In this document: piece by piece, positions 12,936 to 21,617 of the stretch | How the letters are laid out: each line of letters opens with the position of its first letter | Numbering within the stretch: the first letter of the stretch is position 1 | Source of the DNA: Parcubacteria group bacterium | Lineage (GTDB): Bacteria > Patescibacteriota > Minisyncoccia > Phycocordibacterales > JACNGX01 | Length of the DNA stretch: 32,683 nucleotides | Direction: 5' to 3' | Assembly (NCBI GenBank): GCA_014383885.1 | Contig: JACNGX010000031.1 | Coordinates: forward strand, 1-32,683 | Program-made: the position numbers and the translations under genes | Notes under the pieces: generated by a model | Told to the model about the DNA's origin: nothing | The model's database searches: none | The model's input: the letters and a program-made list of their open reading frames with translations, nothing else

Positions 12936-15641
12936 ATGATGCCACCAATGAACAATTTCACTACGAAGGCGAAGGAAGCAATTCGTCGTGCTCATGAGCT
13001 TGCTATTGAGCGCGGGCAAAATCATGTCTCACCACTTCACCTTATGACCGCTCTTCTTCTAGAAGAAGAGGGTGTGATTATTGCCGCCCTCGAGCGCATG
13101 GAAGTGGATATCATTTTACTTTCTGATACGTTACTTGATGTAATTGAATCGGAAGGGAATGCGAGTGTGTTGTCGCCATCGTATCAGATTTACCTCACGC
13201 CGGAACTCGCGCAGGTTTTGGAAGCGTCGGTGCGTTTCGCTCAGCATATGAAGGATGAGTTTGTGTCCACGGAACATCTCTTTCTGGCGATGCTTGACGT
13301 GGCAAGTCCCGCGCGTGAAGTGATTGCCCGATTTCGTATTGATAAAGATGAGGTGATGCGGGTGGTTGAAGAGTTGCGAGATCAGCATATTACTGATGCA
13401 ACACCACCGAAGAAAGCACGTGCGCTTATGAAATACGCACGCAATCTCACGGCGCTCGCAGCTGAGGATAAGCTTGATCCGGTTATTGGTCGCGACAATG
13501 AGATTCGGCGTATCATGGAAATTCTCTCACGTCGCACGAAGAATAATCCGATTTTGATTGGTGAGCCGGGAGTGGGAAAAACGGCGATTGCCGAAGGACT
13601 CGCGGTGCGTATTGCCAAGGGTGATGCACCGGATAGCTTGAAAGATAAAGAAATTGTCGGACTTGATCTTGGTCTTCTCATTGCCGGAACAAAATTCCGC
13701 GGTGAGTTTGAGGAGCGTTTTAAGACGGTGATGAAAGAGGTGGAGCGTTCCGAGGGGAAAATCATTCTCTTTATCGATGAGCTTCACACGATTGTGGGCG
13801 CCGGTGCGGCTGAAGGGTCGATTGACGCTTCAAACATGTTGAAGCCCGCGCTCGCGCGCGGGGAACTCCGTGTGATCGGTGCTACCACGCTCAAAGAATA
13901 TCAAAAATATGTGGAGAAAGACGCGGCGCTCGCGCGCCGCTTCCAGCCGGTGTATATTGATGAGCCCTCGCTTATTGATACCACGGCGATTTTGCGTGGC
14001 CTTAAAGAAAAATATGAGCTGTATCATGGTGTGCGTATTACCGATGATGCAATTATCTCAGCTGTGGAGCTTTCCTCTCGCTACATTACCGGACGCTTTT
14101 TGCCGGACAAGGCGGTTGATCTCATTGATGAGGCGGCATCGTCACTGCGTATTTCACTCGAAAGTATGCCTCCTGAGCTTGAAGAAACACACCGCGCGGT
14201 GATGCGTTTGGAAGTGGAAAAAGAGGCGCTCAAGAAAGACACCGGCTCGGGTATTGATGCGACTGTGGTGAAGAAAGCGAAAATGCGCTTGCGTGCGATT
14301 GAAAAAGACATTGCCGATTTGAAAGAAAAAACGCGCGAGGTGGAGCTTAAATGGAAAAATGAAAAAGAACTTTTGAATGATATTCGCACGCTTAAAAAAA
14401 ATCTCGAGAGCTTGCGCTTGGAAGCCGAGAAGGCGGAACTTCATTCCGATTTGGGAACTGCCGCTGAAATCCTCTACGGTAAGATTCCGGTACTTGAAGG
14501 TGAACTTGCGACTAAGACAAAACGCTTGAAGGGTTTGCAGAAGCGCCGTCGTATTCTCAAAGAAGAAATCACCGAAGAAGAGATTGCTTCCGTGGTGGCG
14601 CGTTGGACTGGTGTGCCTGTCTCGCGCATGCTTGAAGAAGAGACGAAAAAACTCTCTCGCATGGAAGAGGAATTGCAGAAGCGCGTGATTGGTCAGGAGA
14701 TCGCGGTCAAAAAAGTGGCTGATGCGGTGAAGCGTTCGCGTGTGGGGGTAGGAGATCCGAATCGTCCGATTGGTTCATTCATGTTTCTCGGGCCGACAGG
14801 TGTTGGGAAAACCGAGCTCACCAAAGCACTTGCATCGTTTATGTTTGATGATGAGAAAGCGCTGGTGCGGGTTGATATGTCGGAATACATGGAGCGACAT
14901 TCCACCGCAAAGCTTCTTGGCGCGCCTCCTGGATATGTGGGGCATGAGGAGGCAGGGCAACTCACAGAAGCGATTCGACATCGTCCGTATTCGGTTGTGC
15001 TTTTTGATGAAATCGAGAAGGCACATCCGGAAGTGTTTAATGTGTTGTTACAAGTGTTGGATGAAGGGCAACTCACTGATTCCAAGGGAAGAAAAATCAA
15101 TTTCAAGAATACGATTGTGATCCTCACATCCAATATTGGCTCCGAGCATATCGATCGCATGCAGACGATTGGCTTTTCCAACGGTGATGAGAAGGAGGAA
15201 TACGACGACGCGAAAGACAAGGTGATGAACAGCTTGCGTGATCATTTTCGTCCGGAATTTTTGAATCGTCTCGATGATATTGTGCTTTTCAACATTCTTT
15301 CCAAGGAAACGGTGCGTGGTATTGTGGACGTGCAGATTGCTATTGCCGAGAAGCGACTCGCGGAAAAAGATATTGTGCTTTCGGTAACACCTCTTGCGCG
15401 GGAGCTTTTGGCGAAGAAGGGATATAATCCGCAATACGGAGCACGACCACTGAAACGTTTGATTCAGACCGACATCCTGACGCCGATTGCAAATGCTATG
15501 ATTGATGAGGGAATTATGAATGGCGGAAAAGTGACGGTGGATGTGAAAGGCGATGAATTGGTGGTGGCTGCTGAGGCGAAGAAGAAGACACGGAAAGCGG
15601 TGAAAAAACCGGAGGTAAAGAAAACAGCGAAGGTGGGATAA
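12936..15641 (+). CDS. clpB: ATP-dependent chaperone ClpB
   Basis: Hexameric AAA+ disaggregase that works with the DnaK system to rescue aggregated proteins. Over 901 residues it has the Clp N domain (1-~150), the first AAA+ module (Walker A GEPGVGKT at 209-216, Walker [10 protein letters not shown] near 275-283), a long coiled-coil middle domain (~410-535) that marks ClpB rather than ClpC or ClpA, and the second module (GPTGVGKT at 619-626, [13 protein letters not shown] near 687-699). A lysine-rich tail ([18 protein letters not shown]) extends the usual C-terminus. An ATG three codons downstream ([11 protein letters not shown]) matches the family start equally well. No Shine-Dalgarno site. 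Confidence 0.97.
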   Translation: MMPPMNNFTTKAKEAIRRAHELAIERGQNHVSPLHLMTALLLEEEGVIIAALERMEVDIILLSDTLLDVIESEGNASVLSPSYQIYLTPELAQVLEASVRFAQHMKDEFVSTEHLFLAMLDVASPAREVIARFRIDKDEVMRVVEELRDQHITDATPPKKARALMKYARNLTALAAEDKLDPVIGRDNEIRRIMEILSRRTKNNPILIGEPGVGKTAIAEGLAVRIAKGDAPDSLKDKEIVGLDLGLLIAGTKFRGEFEERFKTVMKEVERSEGKIILFIDELHTIVGAGAAEGSIDASNMLKPALARGELRVIGATTLKEYQKYVEKDAALARRFQPVYIDEPSLIDTTAILRGLKEKYELYHGVRITDDAIISAVELSSRYITGRFLPDKAVDLIDEAASSLRISLESMPPELEETHRAVMRLEVEKEALKKDTGSGIDATVVKKAKMRLRAIEKDIADLKEKTREVELKWKNEKELLNDIRTLKKNLESLRLEAEKAELHSDLGTAAEILYGKIPVLEGELATKTKRLKGLQKRRRILKEEITEEEIASVVARWTGVPVSRMLEEETKKLSRMEEELQKRVIGQEIAVKKVADAVKRSRVGVGDPNRPIGSFMFLGPTGVGKTELTKALASFMFDDEKALVRVDMSEYMERHSTAKLLGAPPGYVGHEEAGQLTEAIRHRPYSVVLFDEIEKAHPEVFNVLLQVLDEGQLTDSKGRKINFKNTIVILTSNIGSEHIDRMQTIGFSNGDEKEEYDDAKDKVMNSLRDHFRPEFLNRLDDIVLFNILSKETVRGIVDVQIAIAEKRLAEKDIVLSVTPLARELLAKKGYNPQYGARPLKRLIQTDILTPIANAMIDEGIMNGGKVTVDVKGDELVVAAEAKKKTRKAVKKPEVKKTAKVG

Positions 15642-15664
15642 ACACATAAAAAAAGAGAAGGTAT

Positions 15665-15693
15665 GAAACGCGAGCCCTTCGGGCTCGCGTTTC
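15665..15693 (+). terminator. Terminator of clpB
   Basis: GAAACGCGAGCCC-TTC-GGGCTCGCGTTTC, a 13-bp perfect stem with a T-rich 3' side. Confidence 0.85.
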
Positions 15694-15734
15694 TCTTGCG
15701 ACATATGAAAAACATGTTACAATATTCTCTACTT

Positions 15735-15818
15735 GCGTCGGTGGCGGAGTGGTCAATCGCAGCAGACTGTAAATCTGCCGGCTTTATGCCTACGTTGGTT
15801 CAAATCCAACCCGGCGCA
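15735..15818 (+). tRNA. tRNA-Tyr(GUA)
   Basis: Acceptor GCGTCGG/CCGGCGC (one G-T pair), anticodon stem GCAGA/TCTGC with loop CTGTAAA (GUA), a long variable arm as expected for bacterial tRNA-Tyr, T arm GTTGG-TTCAAAT-CCAAC, and A73. CCA is not fully encoded. Confidence 0.95.
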
Positions 15819-15824
15819 CAGTAA

Positions 15825-15846
15825 AAAATCCCTGAAAGGGGATTTT
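15825..15846 (+). terminator. Terminator of tRNA-Tyr
   Basis: AAAATCCC-TGAAAG-GGGATTTT. Confidence 0.7.
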
Positions 15847-15847
15847 C

Positions 15848-15856
15848 TGCTATACT
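15848..15856 (+). promoter_or_regulatory. Extended -10 promoter of mscL
   Basis: TGCTATACT immediately after the tRNA-Tyr terminator. The 80-90 nt leader contains an imperfect hairpin (around 15873-15902, CACAAGAGTGG/CCACTTGTG) of unknown role. Confidence 0.6.
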
Positions 15857-15942
15857 ATATCTGGTAATCTGGTACTCACAAGAGTGGAGGAGCCACTTGT
15901 GTACTCGTTTTCTCACTTACTAGCATTCTCACTTTCTAACAT

Positions 15943-16386
15943 ATGTCTATTATCACAGAGTTCAAAGAGTTTGCCGTGAAAGGTAATGCTATTGATATGG
16001 CTGTTGGTATCGTTATTGGGTCCGCATTTGGCACCATTGTCAATTCACTCGTCAACGATATCATCATGCCGCCAATTGGGCTTCTTCTCGGTGGTGTTGA
16101 CTTTACGAATCTGTTTGTGAATCTCTCTGGCGAGAAATATGCCACACTTACTCTTGCACAAGAGGCGGGTGTAGCAACCATCAATTACGGTCTTTTTGTG
16201 AATGCCCTCATTTCATTCCTCATTATTGCATGGGCACTTTTTATGATTGTGAAGATGATGAATAAGCTCAAGAAAGAAGAGCCGATGGCAGAAGAGACGC
16301 CGACAACGAAAGAATGTCCGTTCTGTAAGTCATCTATTCATATTGAGGCAACACGTTGCTCAGCGTGTACGGCGGAGTTGAATTAA
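15943..16386 (+). CDS. mscL: Large-conductance mechanosensitive channel MscL with zinc ribbon
   Basis: A pressure-relief channel of the cytoplasmic membrane, opening on hypo-osmotic shock. Of its 147 residues, TM1 is ~14-45 ([20 protein letters not shown] is a strong family signature), TM2 ~83-104, and a charged linker leads to a C-terminal zinc ribbon CPFC...CSAC (Cys125, Cys128, Cys139, Cys142). Typical MscL ends in a helical bundle instead; I recall ribbon-ended versions in CPR genomes. The start context CTAACATATG has no Shine-Dalgarno site. Monocistronic, with its own promoter and terminator. Confidence 0.96.
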   Translation: MSIITEFKEFAVKGNAIDMAVGIVIGSAFGTIVNSLVNDIIMPPIGLLLGGVDFTNLFVNLSGEKYATLTLAQEAGVATINYGLFVNALISFLIIAWALFMIVKMMNKLKKEEPMAEETPTTKECPFCKSSIHIEATRCSACTAELN

Positions 16387-16400
16387 AACGAGAGAAGAAA

Positions 16401-16449
16401 GAAAAGAAAAAGTCGTGGCTCCCGAAGGGAGCCACGACTTTTTCTTTTC
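16401..16449 (+). terminator. Terminator of mscL (23-bp perfect stem)
   Basis: Arms 16401-16423 and 16427-16449 pair without mismatch around GAA. The A-rich and T-rich ends make it usable in both directions. Confidence 0.88.
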
Positions 16450-16467
16450 GGAAAGACCTTGATGTTG

Positions 16468-16473
16468 TATGAT
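16468..16473 (+). promoter_or_regulatory. -10 box of the SGNH hydrolase gene
   Basis: TATGAT, 7 nt upstream of the ATG at 16481. The intervening AAAGGAA could also act as a weak Shine-Dalgarno site. Confidence 0.45.
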
Positions 16474-16480
16474 AAAGGAA

Positions 16481-17260
16481 ATGAAAAAAGCGAATACAGT
16501 TACTCTTCTTGCCTATCTCCGCAAAACAGCAGCGTTTGTTTTTTTAATTGCGCTTCTTGCTATTACTGCCGATGTGTTGCGATTTGTGACGATTATCGTT
16601 GCGTCTCCCTCAATCGGTGTGGCAGGTACTGCGGGTGATCGTCCATACGAACGAGAAGTACCTGAAGCGGACATGCGAATTCTCATTGCCGGTGACAGCA
16701 CCGCTGTGGGTGTGGGAGCTTACACACCGAAAGAGACAATTGCCGGTATGTTTGCGAGTGATTTTCCCGATATTGCGATTAAAAATATTGCTGTTTCAGG
16801 TGCCAGGGTATCGGATGTAGTGGATCAGCTTGAAAGTGTGGAAGGGTGGTACGATATGGCGCTTGTGCAAGTTGGCGCCAATGATATTGTTCTTTTTTCC
16901 AACGGACGAGAAGTGAGAGAAAACACTGCACGCATGATGGATAGTGCACTACTTCGGAGCGATACGGTGATCGTTGTTGCACCATTTGACGTCGGCATTG
17001 TGCCGCTTATTCCGCGCTTTACCGTTCCTCTTTTTTCAATGCGCTCCGCCGATATTCTCTCTACGATGCGTGATATTGTAGAAGAGAAAGGAGGTATATT
17101 TATTGATTTGTATAAGAGTGATGAAGAAAAACAATTCGCATCCGATACTGATACCTTTTTCTCCGCCGATTCGTTTCATCCGAGCAGTGACGGCTATGCA
17201 CTTGCCTATGAACGCATCAAAAGAGAACTGTGCGAGCGTGAGATTGTATGTGTGGAATAA
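16481..17260 (+). CDS. SGNH/GDSL-family hydrolase, membrane-anchored
   Basis: A 259-residue protein with an N-terminal hydrophobic helix (about 16-40) that anchors or exports it, then an SGNH hydrolase domain: block I ILIAGDSTAVG (Ser near 73), block III VGANDI (~131-136), block V DSFHPS (Asp ~230, His ~233). These enzymes deacylate or de-esterify lipids, peptidoglycan acetyl groups or glycans; the substrate cannot be assigned. An in-frame ATG at 16469 would add four residues but coincides with the -10 box, so 16481 is preferred. It lies between the mscL terminator and tRNA-Trp. Confidence 0.88.
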   Translation: MKKANTVTLLAYLRKTAAFVFLIALLAITADVLRFVTIIVASPSIGVAGTAGDRPYEREVPEADMRILIAGDSTAVGVGAYTPKETIAGMFASDFPDIAIKNIAVSGARVSDVVDQLESVEGWYDMALVQVGANDIVLFSNGREVRENTARMMDSALLRSDTVIVVAPFDVGIVPLIPRFTVPLFSMRSADILSTMRDIVEEKGGIFIDLYKSDEEKQFASDTDTFFSADSFHPSSDGYALAYERIKRELCEREIVCVE

Positions 17261-17303
17261 TCGTGTTTGGTGTGGTATTGTATGATGATTGTAAGGGATA
17301 TAC

Positions 17304-17374
17304 GGGAGATTAGTTAAGTGGTATAACGGCGGTCTCCAAAACCGCGGTCGGGGGTTCGATTCCCTCATCTCCCG
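17304..17374 (+). tRNA. tRNA-Trp(CCA)
   Basis: Acceptor GGGAGAT/ATCTCCC, anticodon stem GCGGT/ACCGC with loop CTCCAAA (CCA), regular T arm, G73. The 3' CCA is not encoded. Confidence 0.95.
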
Positions 17375-17380
17375 CTTGAG

Positions 17381-17436
17381 AAAACACACACGCCGCGTTT
17401 CGCCCTTTAACGGGCGAAACGCGGCGTGTGTGTTTT
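17381..17436 (+). terminator. Terminator of tRNA-Trp (25-bp perfect stem)
   Basis: Arms 17381-17405 and 17412-17436 are exact reverse complements around TTTAAC, ending in a T run. Confidence 0.88.
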
Positions 17437-17511
17437 TTATTTGCGTCAATCAAACGTATGGTGTATAACAGAAGAAGAATAATCAAAAACTGAATAAATA
17501 AGGGGAACGAG

Positions 17512-18102
17512 ATGAGGAAAAAGAAAAAATCGATTCCCATTCATATTCGGGATACGTTCGGACGATGGGAAGTTGTTCGAGAAATTCCCGGAAGCAGAAG
17601 GGGAAAGAAATATCTCTGCAAGTGCGAGTGTGGCACTGAACGCCCTGTGCTTGCTTCAAGCCTGCGCTCAAAAAGGTCCCGGAGTTGTGGGTGCGCAAAA
17701 GTAAAACACGGTATGAGTTATTCCAAAGTATATCGTGCATGGGTTGATATGATTCAGCGATGTGTCAACAAGTATCATACTGCATATCCCGATTACGGAG
17801 AGCGCGACGTACAAGTGTGTGACGAATGGAGAAAAAATTTTAAGTTATTTTATATCTATATTGGCGCCCCTCCTGATGAAGAAGATCATTGGAGTATTGA
17901 CCGAATAGATGTTAACGGGAATTACGAACCCGGGAATGTTCGCTGGGCAACGGCGAAAGAACAGGCGAATAATCGTCGACCGCCGAAAAAGCACTCCGCT
18001 AGACGACGGAATCAGTACGTTCCTACGCAAGAACAGCATGACGATGCAGCGAGAGTCACGGACATTCTTGATGGCATCCCAAGAGAATATGCTCCTTTTT
18101 GA
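17512..18102 (+). CDS. HNH endonuclease-like protein of phage/homing type
   Basis: A 196-residue protein. An N-terminal cysteine cluster (CKCECG at 36-41, CGC at 59-61) suggests a zinc finger. The core GMSYSKVYRAWVDMIQRCVN, YGERDVQVCDEW and WSIDRIDVNGNYEPGNVRW followed by ATAKEQANNRR is the hallmark of small HNH-type proteins common in phages and as free-standing homing-like nucleases. A basic linker and a ~35-residue tail follow. A Shine-Dalgarno-like GGGGA sits 5 nt before the ATG, unlike the core genes here. Its place right after tRNA-Trp suggests an inserted mobile gene. Activity and target are unknown. Confidence 0.82.
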   Translation: MRKKKKSIPIHIRDTFGRWEVVREIPGSRRGKKYLCKCECGTERPVLASSLRSKRSRSCGCAKVKHGMSYSKVYRAWVDMIQRCVNKYHTAYPDYGERDVQVCDEWRKNFKLFYIYIGAPPDEEDHWSIDRIDVNGNYEPGNVRWATAKEQANNRRPPKKHSARRRNQYVPTQEQHDDAARVTDILDGIPREYAPF

Positions 18103-18103
18103 G

Positions 18104-18130
18104 ATCCCGCTCTAGTGGCGGGGTTTTTTT
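18104..18130 (+). terminator. Terminator of the HNH gene
   Basis: CCCGC-TCTAGTG-GCGGG followed by GTTTTTTT, starting right after the TGA stop. Confidence 0.85.
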
Positions 18131-18140
18131 GTTTGAAGAG

Positions 18141-18187
18141 ATCAGCCACGCGAAAAGACCCTCCAAGGGTCTTTTCGCGTGGCTGAT
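18141..18187 (-). terminator. 22-bp perfect hairpin, likely terminator of the PfkB gene
   Basis: Arms 18141-18162 and 18166-18187 pair perfectly around CCA. It lies 12 nt past the stop of the minus-strand kinase gene, and the U-tract on that strand is weak. Confidence 0.65.
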
Positions 18188-18198
18188 ATGTGTTGGTA

Positions 18199-19191
18199 TT
18201 ATACAATTTTCTTTGGTTCGTAATCTGCCGGGCGGTTTGCCAGATATTCTTCCAGTTTTTCGCGACTGAGGAGTCCTTCTTGGGCACCGATACTTTGAAC
18301 AACCGACATGGAATTGATTGGTCCCCATGCGAGTGCTTCGTCCACGGTTTTTCCGAGAGCGAGCGCCGAAGTGAAGGTGCTTGAGAATGAGTCACCGGCA
18401 CCGGTACGTTCATACGGCGGAGCAGGATCCGGATACGGCGGCATAAACCATACCGCTCCTTCTTCTGCCGCATAGGCGCCGCGCGGACCATCGGTAATCA
18501 CCGCAATATTGGGGCCAAGTGCGCGCATGTTTTGAGCGAGTTCTTCGGGCTTACTTTTTTCATCGCTGAGAATGAGTCGCGCTTCTTCCACATTACAAAA
18601 GAATACTTCTGTTTGCGCGTATAAGTCTTTTAGCTTTTCATGACCGAGCTTGATTTGAAACGTGCCCGGCTGAAATGCCATTTTTACGCTCGGATGCTCT
18701 TTGCAATATGTTGCAATCGCATGGTGATAGTCCATTGAATTTTCACCAACGGAAGAAAAGTACAACCACTTCGGCTCGCCAAAATCAGGAAGTGTATACT
18801 CATATTCCTCGTGTTTAATGAGAATGGTGCGCTCTGCTTTGTGCCAGAGCACATAGTGGTAGTTGCTTACTTTCCCGGGATGGACGGTGATAAAATCGGT
18901 TGCAACACCATTGCCACGAATTGTTTCTTCATCTTCTTTTCCATACATATCGTCGCCGAGATCGGTAACGAGTGCCGAACGCAAACCAAGGCGTGCGGCA
19001 GACACAGCGGCGTTTGCGCTGTTGCCCACGGCAGGGACAACGGTTGCCGATTCATACGGTATCTTTGAGCCATTGGTAAGACAAATCTTTTCTTCTTTAT
19101 CGTCTTCGTCGTAATAGACACTTGCGTGATTGATACGAATAAAGACATCAGTAACAGTGTCGCCGATTGCGACGAAATCGAATTGTTCCAT
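18199..19191 (-). CDS. PfkB-family carbohydrate/nucleoside kinase
   Basis: A ribokinase-fold kinase of 330 residues. The N-terminal FVAIGDTVTDVFIRI and VPAVGNSANAAVSAARLGL give the substrate-binding region; NVEEARLIL and ITDGPRGAYA are typical; YERTGAGDSFSSTFTSAL carries the catalytic Asp and anion hole near the C-terminus. Candidate substrates are ribose, fructose, adenosine or a sugar phosphate, which the sequence does not resolve. It is divergent from fructose-bisphosphate aldolase, so a role in sugar-phosphate metabolism is plausible. The start ATG is preceded by TATATACT with no Shine-Dalgarno site. Confidence 0.93.
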   Translation of the reverse strand: MEQFDFVAIGDTVTDVFIRINHASVYYDEDDKEEKICLTNGSKIPYESATVVPAVGNSANAAVSAARLGLRSALVTDLGDDMYGKEDEETIRGNGVATDFITVHPGKVSNYHYVLWHKAERTILIKHEEYEYTLPDFGEPKWLYFSSVGENSMDYHHAIATYCKEHPSVKMAFQPGTFQIKLGHEKLKDLYAQTEVFFCNVEEARLILSDEKSKPEELAQNMRALGPNIAVITDGPRGAYAAEEGAVWFMPPYPDPAPPYERTGAGDSFSSTFTSALALGKTVDEALAWGPINSMSVVQSIGAQEGLLSREKLEEYLANRPADYEPKKIV

Positions 19192-19289
19192 AGTATATAA
19201 GGAAGGGATTAGTTTGTATAACCTCTCTATGGTATCATAAAGTAGCCTATATTGCAGAGTTTTATTTTTTAACCATTCATCGTTTGTCT

Positions 19290-20150
19290 ATGCTTTCACT
19301 CCGCGAAGCAATTCAGAAAGCCGAGAAAGAAGGTCGCGCCATCGGACACTTTAATATCACCACGATTGATATGGTGCACGCTATTGTGCGAGCAGCGCAA
19401 AAGGTGGGTGATCCGGTGATTATTGGCGTCTCCGAAGGGGAGCGGGATTTTTTTGGCGTGAGGCAAATTGCTGCCGTAGTGGAAAGCGTGCGAGAGGAGA
19501 CAAAACATCCGGTGTATCTCAATGCCGATCATACCTATTCTGTGGAACGGGTGAAAGAGGTGATTGATGCCGGGTTTGATGCGGTGATTTACGATGGCGC
19601 AAAACTCTCGCTTGATGAGAATATTGCCAATGGAAAAGCGTGTGTGGATTATGCTCGTGCATCAGGACGTGATGTGCTTATTGAGGGAGAACTTGGCTAT
19701 ATTGGCTCGTCGTCGAAGATGCTTGATGAGATTCCTGAGGGAGTGTCGCTTGAGCATTTGACGACACCTGAACAAGCGGCTCGCTATGCGAAAGAGACGG
19801 GCGCTGATTTGCTTTCCGCGGCGGTTGGGAATATTCATGGTATGTTGAAGCACGCCAAAAATCCGAACCTCAACATTGAGCGGATTAAAGAGGTGCGCGA
19901 AGCGGCGGGGATCCCGCTTGTGCTTCATGGTGGTTCGGGTGTGTCGGACGAAGACTTTATTGCAGCAATAAAGGCAGGGATTAGCACGGTACATGTGAGC
20001 ACGGAGCTTCGTCGTGCATATCGGAAAGAAATTCAGGAGACGCTCGTAGAAAATCCGGAAGAAGTCGCGCCATATCGCTATTTGCGCCCGGCAGGGGAAG
20101 CGGTGGAGAGAATTGTGGAAGAGAGGATGCGGTTGTTTGGAGGGAAGTAA
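19290..20150 (+). CDS. fba: Class II fructose-bisphosphate aldolase
   Basis: Zn-dependent aldolase that interconverts fructose 1,6-bisphosphate with DHAP and glyceraldehyde 3-phosphate in the cytoplasm. The 286-residue protein has catalytic Asp80 and zinc-ligand His81 in NADHT, GELGYIG with a conserved Glu, the zinc His in VGNIHG, and LHGGSGVSDEDF for phosphate binding; TVHVSTELRRAYRK closes the barrel. Tagatose-bisphosphate or other related aldolases of the same family cannot be excluded. I start at ATG 19290; a TTG two codons earlier extends the frame. Divergent from the PfkB gene across a ~100-bp region with several TATA-like boxes. Confidence 0.94.
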   Translation: MLSLREAIQKAEKEGRAIGHFNITTIDMVHAIVRAAQKVGDPVIIGVSEGERDFFGVRQIAAVVESVREETKHPVYLNADHTYSVERVKEVIDAGFDAVIYDGAKLSLDENIANGKACVDYARASGRDVLIEGELGYIGSSSKMLDEIPEGVSLEHLTTPEQAARYAKETGADLLSAAVGNIHGMLKHAKNPNLNIERIKEVREAAGIPLVLHGGSGVSDEDFIAAIKAGISTVHVSTELRRAYRKEIQETLVENPEEVAPYRYLRPAGEAVERIVEERMRLFGGK

Positions 20151-20170
20151 AGAGTAAGAAGTTAAGAGTT

Positions 20171-20261
20171 GAGAGATGTGGTTGTTGGGGTGTGGTGAAA
20201 GAACAGCGAAGTTTTTAGTTGGTAGTTTTTAGTTTTTAGAAACGGCGCGCTAACGCGCGCC
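20171..20261. repeat. Dispersed T-rich repeat, copy 1
   Basis: The block AGAGATGTGGTTGTTGGGG...GAACAGCGAAGTTTTTAGTTGGTAGTTTTTAGTTTTTAG, ending in a GC hairpin (GGCGCGC-TAAC-GCGCGCC, 20244-20261). Related copies are at 23077-23143 and 32035-32094. Non-coding. Confidence 0.8.
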
Positions 20262-20295
20262 TTAAAGAAAAAAGCCGGCACTGGCGTGCCGGCTT
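20262..20295 (-). terminator. Terminator of the 20325-20600 gene
   Basis: On the minus strand, AAGCCGGCAC-GCCA-GTGCCGGCTT is followed by a T run. Confidence 0.85.
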
Positions 20296-20324
20296 CTGTG
20301 CCCCCAATGGTGTTTACTACCCCA

Positions 20325-20600
20325 CTACTCCTCAAGTAGGGAGAAGTCATTGTCCCCGTATGTAACTCCTGGGCTCCCATCCAGGAGAACCCAGACGACA
20401 GCCTCTCTGCAGTCGCCCAGGTAGGTGGCGTGCCTAACGCCTTTGACAGTACCTTTTTTCCGTATGCAGTTCACTCGAACTCGCATCCCGTATCGCAGGG
20501 ACACGCCTTCAGTGGTTTTGTATTTCCTGAGTGCCTCATCTGAGGCATCAAGAATTACTTTTTCCCCACTTCTTGTTCTTGCTTCGTACTCTTTTTTCAT
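20325..20600 (-). CDS. Hypothetical protein (91 aa)
   Basis: Family not recognised. A small charged soluble protein with a beta-rich look (GEKVILDASDEALRKYKTTEG, RYGMRVRVNCIRKKGTVKGV, VVWVLLDGSPGVTYGDNDFS). The segment RYGMRVRV...GTVKGV resembles an SH3-like or KOW-like fold, but this is weak. The start at 20600 is chosen because AGGAG stands 7 nt upstream; the ATG two codons earlier would be too close. A real Shine-Dalgarno site, its own terminator and a divergent promoter shared with rplY all support a genuine gene. Confidence 0.75.
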   Translation of the reverse strand: MKKEYEARTRSGEKVILDASDEALRKYKTTEGVSLRYGMRVRVNCIRKKGTVKGVRHATYLGDCREAVVWVLLDGSPGVTYGDNDFSLLEE

Positions 20601-20663
20601 TTCCATTCTCCTTTTTTTGTTTTAGGTATTAGGTAAGTGCGTACTTGTGTGAAAACTGAAATC

Positions 20664-20692
20664 AACCTATCGCATACGGTTCATTTTGTCAA
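20664..20692 (-). promoter_or_regulatory. Divergent promoter of the 91-aa gene
   Basis: Minus-strand TTGACA (20692-20687), 17 nt, then TAGGTT. Its -35 adjoins the rplY -35 as a dyad (GTCAA-CAA-TTGAC), so both promoters may share a regulator. Confidence 0.5.
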
Positions 20693-20695
20693 CAA

Positions 20696-20723
20696 TTGAC
20701 CCGCGTCTCAAAATGTGTACAAT
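20696..20723 (+). promoter_or_regulatory. Promoter of rplY
   Basis: TTGACC, 16-nt spacer, TACAAT. The leader is about 115 nt, T/C-rich, ending CTCCTAATCTCCTAACCTATG with no Shine-Dalgarno site. Confidence 0.7.
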
Positions 20724-20842
20724 ACTGGGCACTGATACATTGATATATCCTACCGTTTACATTTGTTGTTTTCGGTTCAGTATTTATTTTTATTGCTTTT
20801 TGTTTTAACGTTTAATTTTTTAATCTCCTAATCTCCTAACCT

Positions 20843-21490
20843 ATGACACTCACTCTTGAAGCAACTGCACGTCCGATGACACGTAAAGCTGAGGCACTCC
20901 GAAAGGAAGGGCGTGTACCGGCTGTTGTGTATGGTCCGAAGACGGAAAATATTCCTCTTTCCGTGGACGCACGCGCGTTTCAGAAGGTATGGAAGGAGGC
21001 CGGTGAAACGACCGTGATTGGCGTATCTGTTGATGATAAAACCATTGACGTGCTTGTGCAGGAAGTGGCGGTGCATCCGGTATCCGGTGATCCGATGCAC
21101 GCTGATTTTTATGCGGTGGATAAAACGAAGAAAGTGGAAGTGAATATTCCGCTTTCATTTGAAGGTGTGGCACCTGCGGTGAAAGACTTGGGTGGAACGC
21201 TTGTGAAGGTGCTTCATGAAATTACCGTGAGTGGTCTTCCCGGCAACCTTCCGAATGAGGTTGTTGTGGATACCGTGCTCTTGAAAGAACTCGATAGCGT
21301 GATTACTGTGAAAGATGTGGTATTGCCGGAAGGAGTCGTTGCGGCGATGCCTGAGGATGACGTGGTTGTATCCGTATCCGTGCAAGAAGAAGAGCCGGAA
21401 GAAACGACCGAGGAAGTGGATCTTGAATCCATTGAGGTAGAGCAGAAGGGTAAGAAAGAAGAGGGTGAGGGAGAAGAAAAGGGAGAATAG
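20843..21490 (+). CDS. rplY: Ribosomal protein bL25 (Ctc form)
   Basis: 5S-rRNA-binding protein of the 50S subunit, in the two-domain Ctc form of 215 residues. The N-terminal L25 domain (LEATARPMTRKAEALRKEGR, PAVVYGP) is followed by the TL5/Ctc beta domain (KKVEVNIPLSFEGVAPAVK, LPNEVVVD) and a very acidic Glu/Lys tail from about 185. Transcribed from its own promoter; the terminator hairpin lies 24 nt after the stop. The leader has no Shine-Dalgarno site and resembles that of tsf. Confidence 0.95.
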   Translation: MTLTLEATARPMTRKAEALRKEGRVPAVVYGPKTENIPLSVDARAFQKVWKEAGETTVIGVSVDDKTIDVLVQEVAVHPVSGDPMHADFYAVDKTKKVEVNIPLSFEGVAPAVKDLGGTLVKVLHEITVSGLPGNLPNEVVVDTVLLKELDSVITVKDVVLPEGVVAAMPEDDVVVSVSVQEEEPEETTEEVDLESIEVEQKGKKEEGEGEEKGE

Positions 21491-21514
21491 GGAGTTGCGA
21501 GTTATGAATGCAAA

Positions 21515-21545
21515 AAAGCGGCGGCACCGAAGGTGCCGCCGCTTT
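21515..21545 (+). terminator. Terminator of rplY
   Basis: AAAGCGGCGGCACC-GAA-GGTGCCGCCGCTTT. The identical hairpin recurs at 23185-23215. Confidence 0.85.
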
Positions 21546-21598
21546 GTATATCCGCATGTTTTATGCACTCGTCAACTCTCCTTGTCGGTGTGCTTTTC

Positions 21599-21607
21599 TG
21601 GTACAAT
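21599..21607 (+). promoter_or_regulatory. Extended -10 promoter of the lytic transglycosylase gene
   Basis: TGGTACAAT, with the ATG 10 nt downstream; AAGGTGG in between could serve as a Shine-Dalgarno site if any leader is made. Confidence 0.55.
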
Positions 21608-21617
21608 AAGGTGGTCT

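Noticed and set aside
15857-15942. Riboswitch in the mscL leader
   Set aside because: Only one imperfect hairpin is visible and no known riboswitch core could be recognised.
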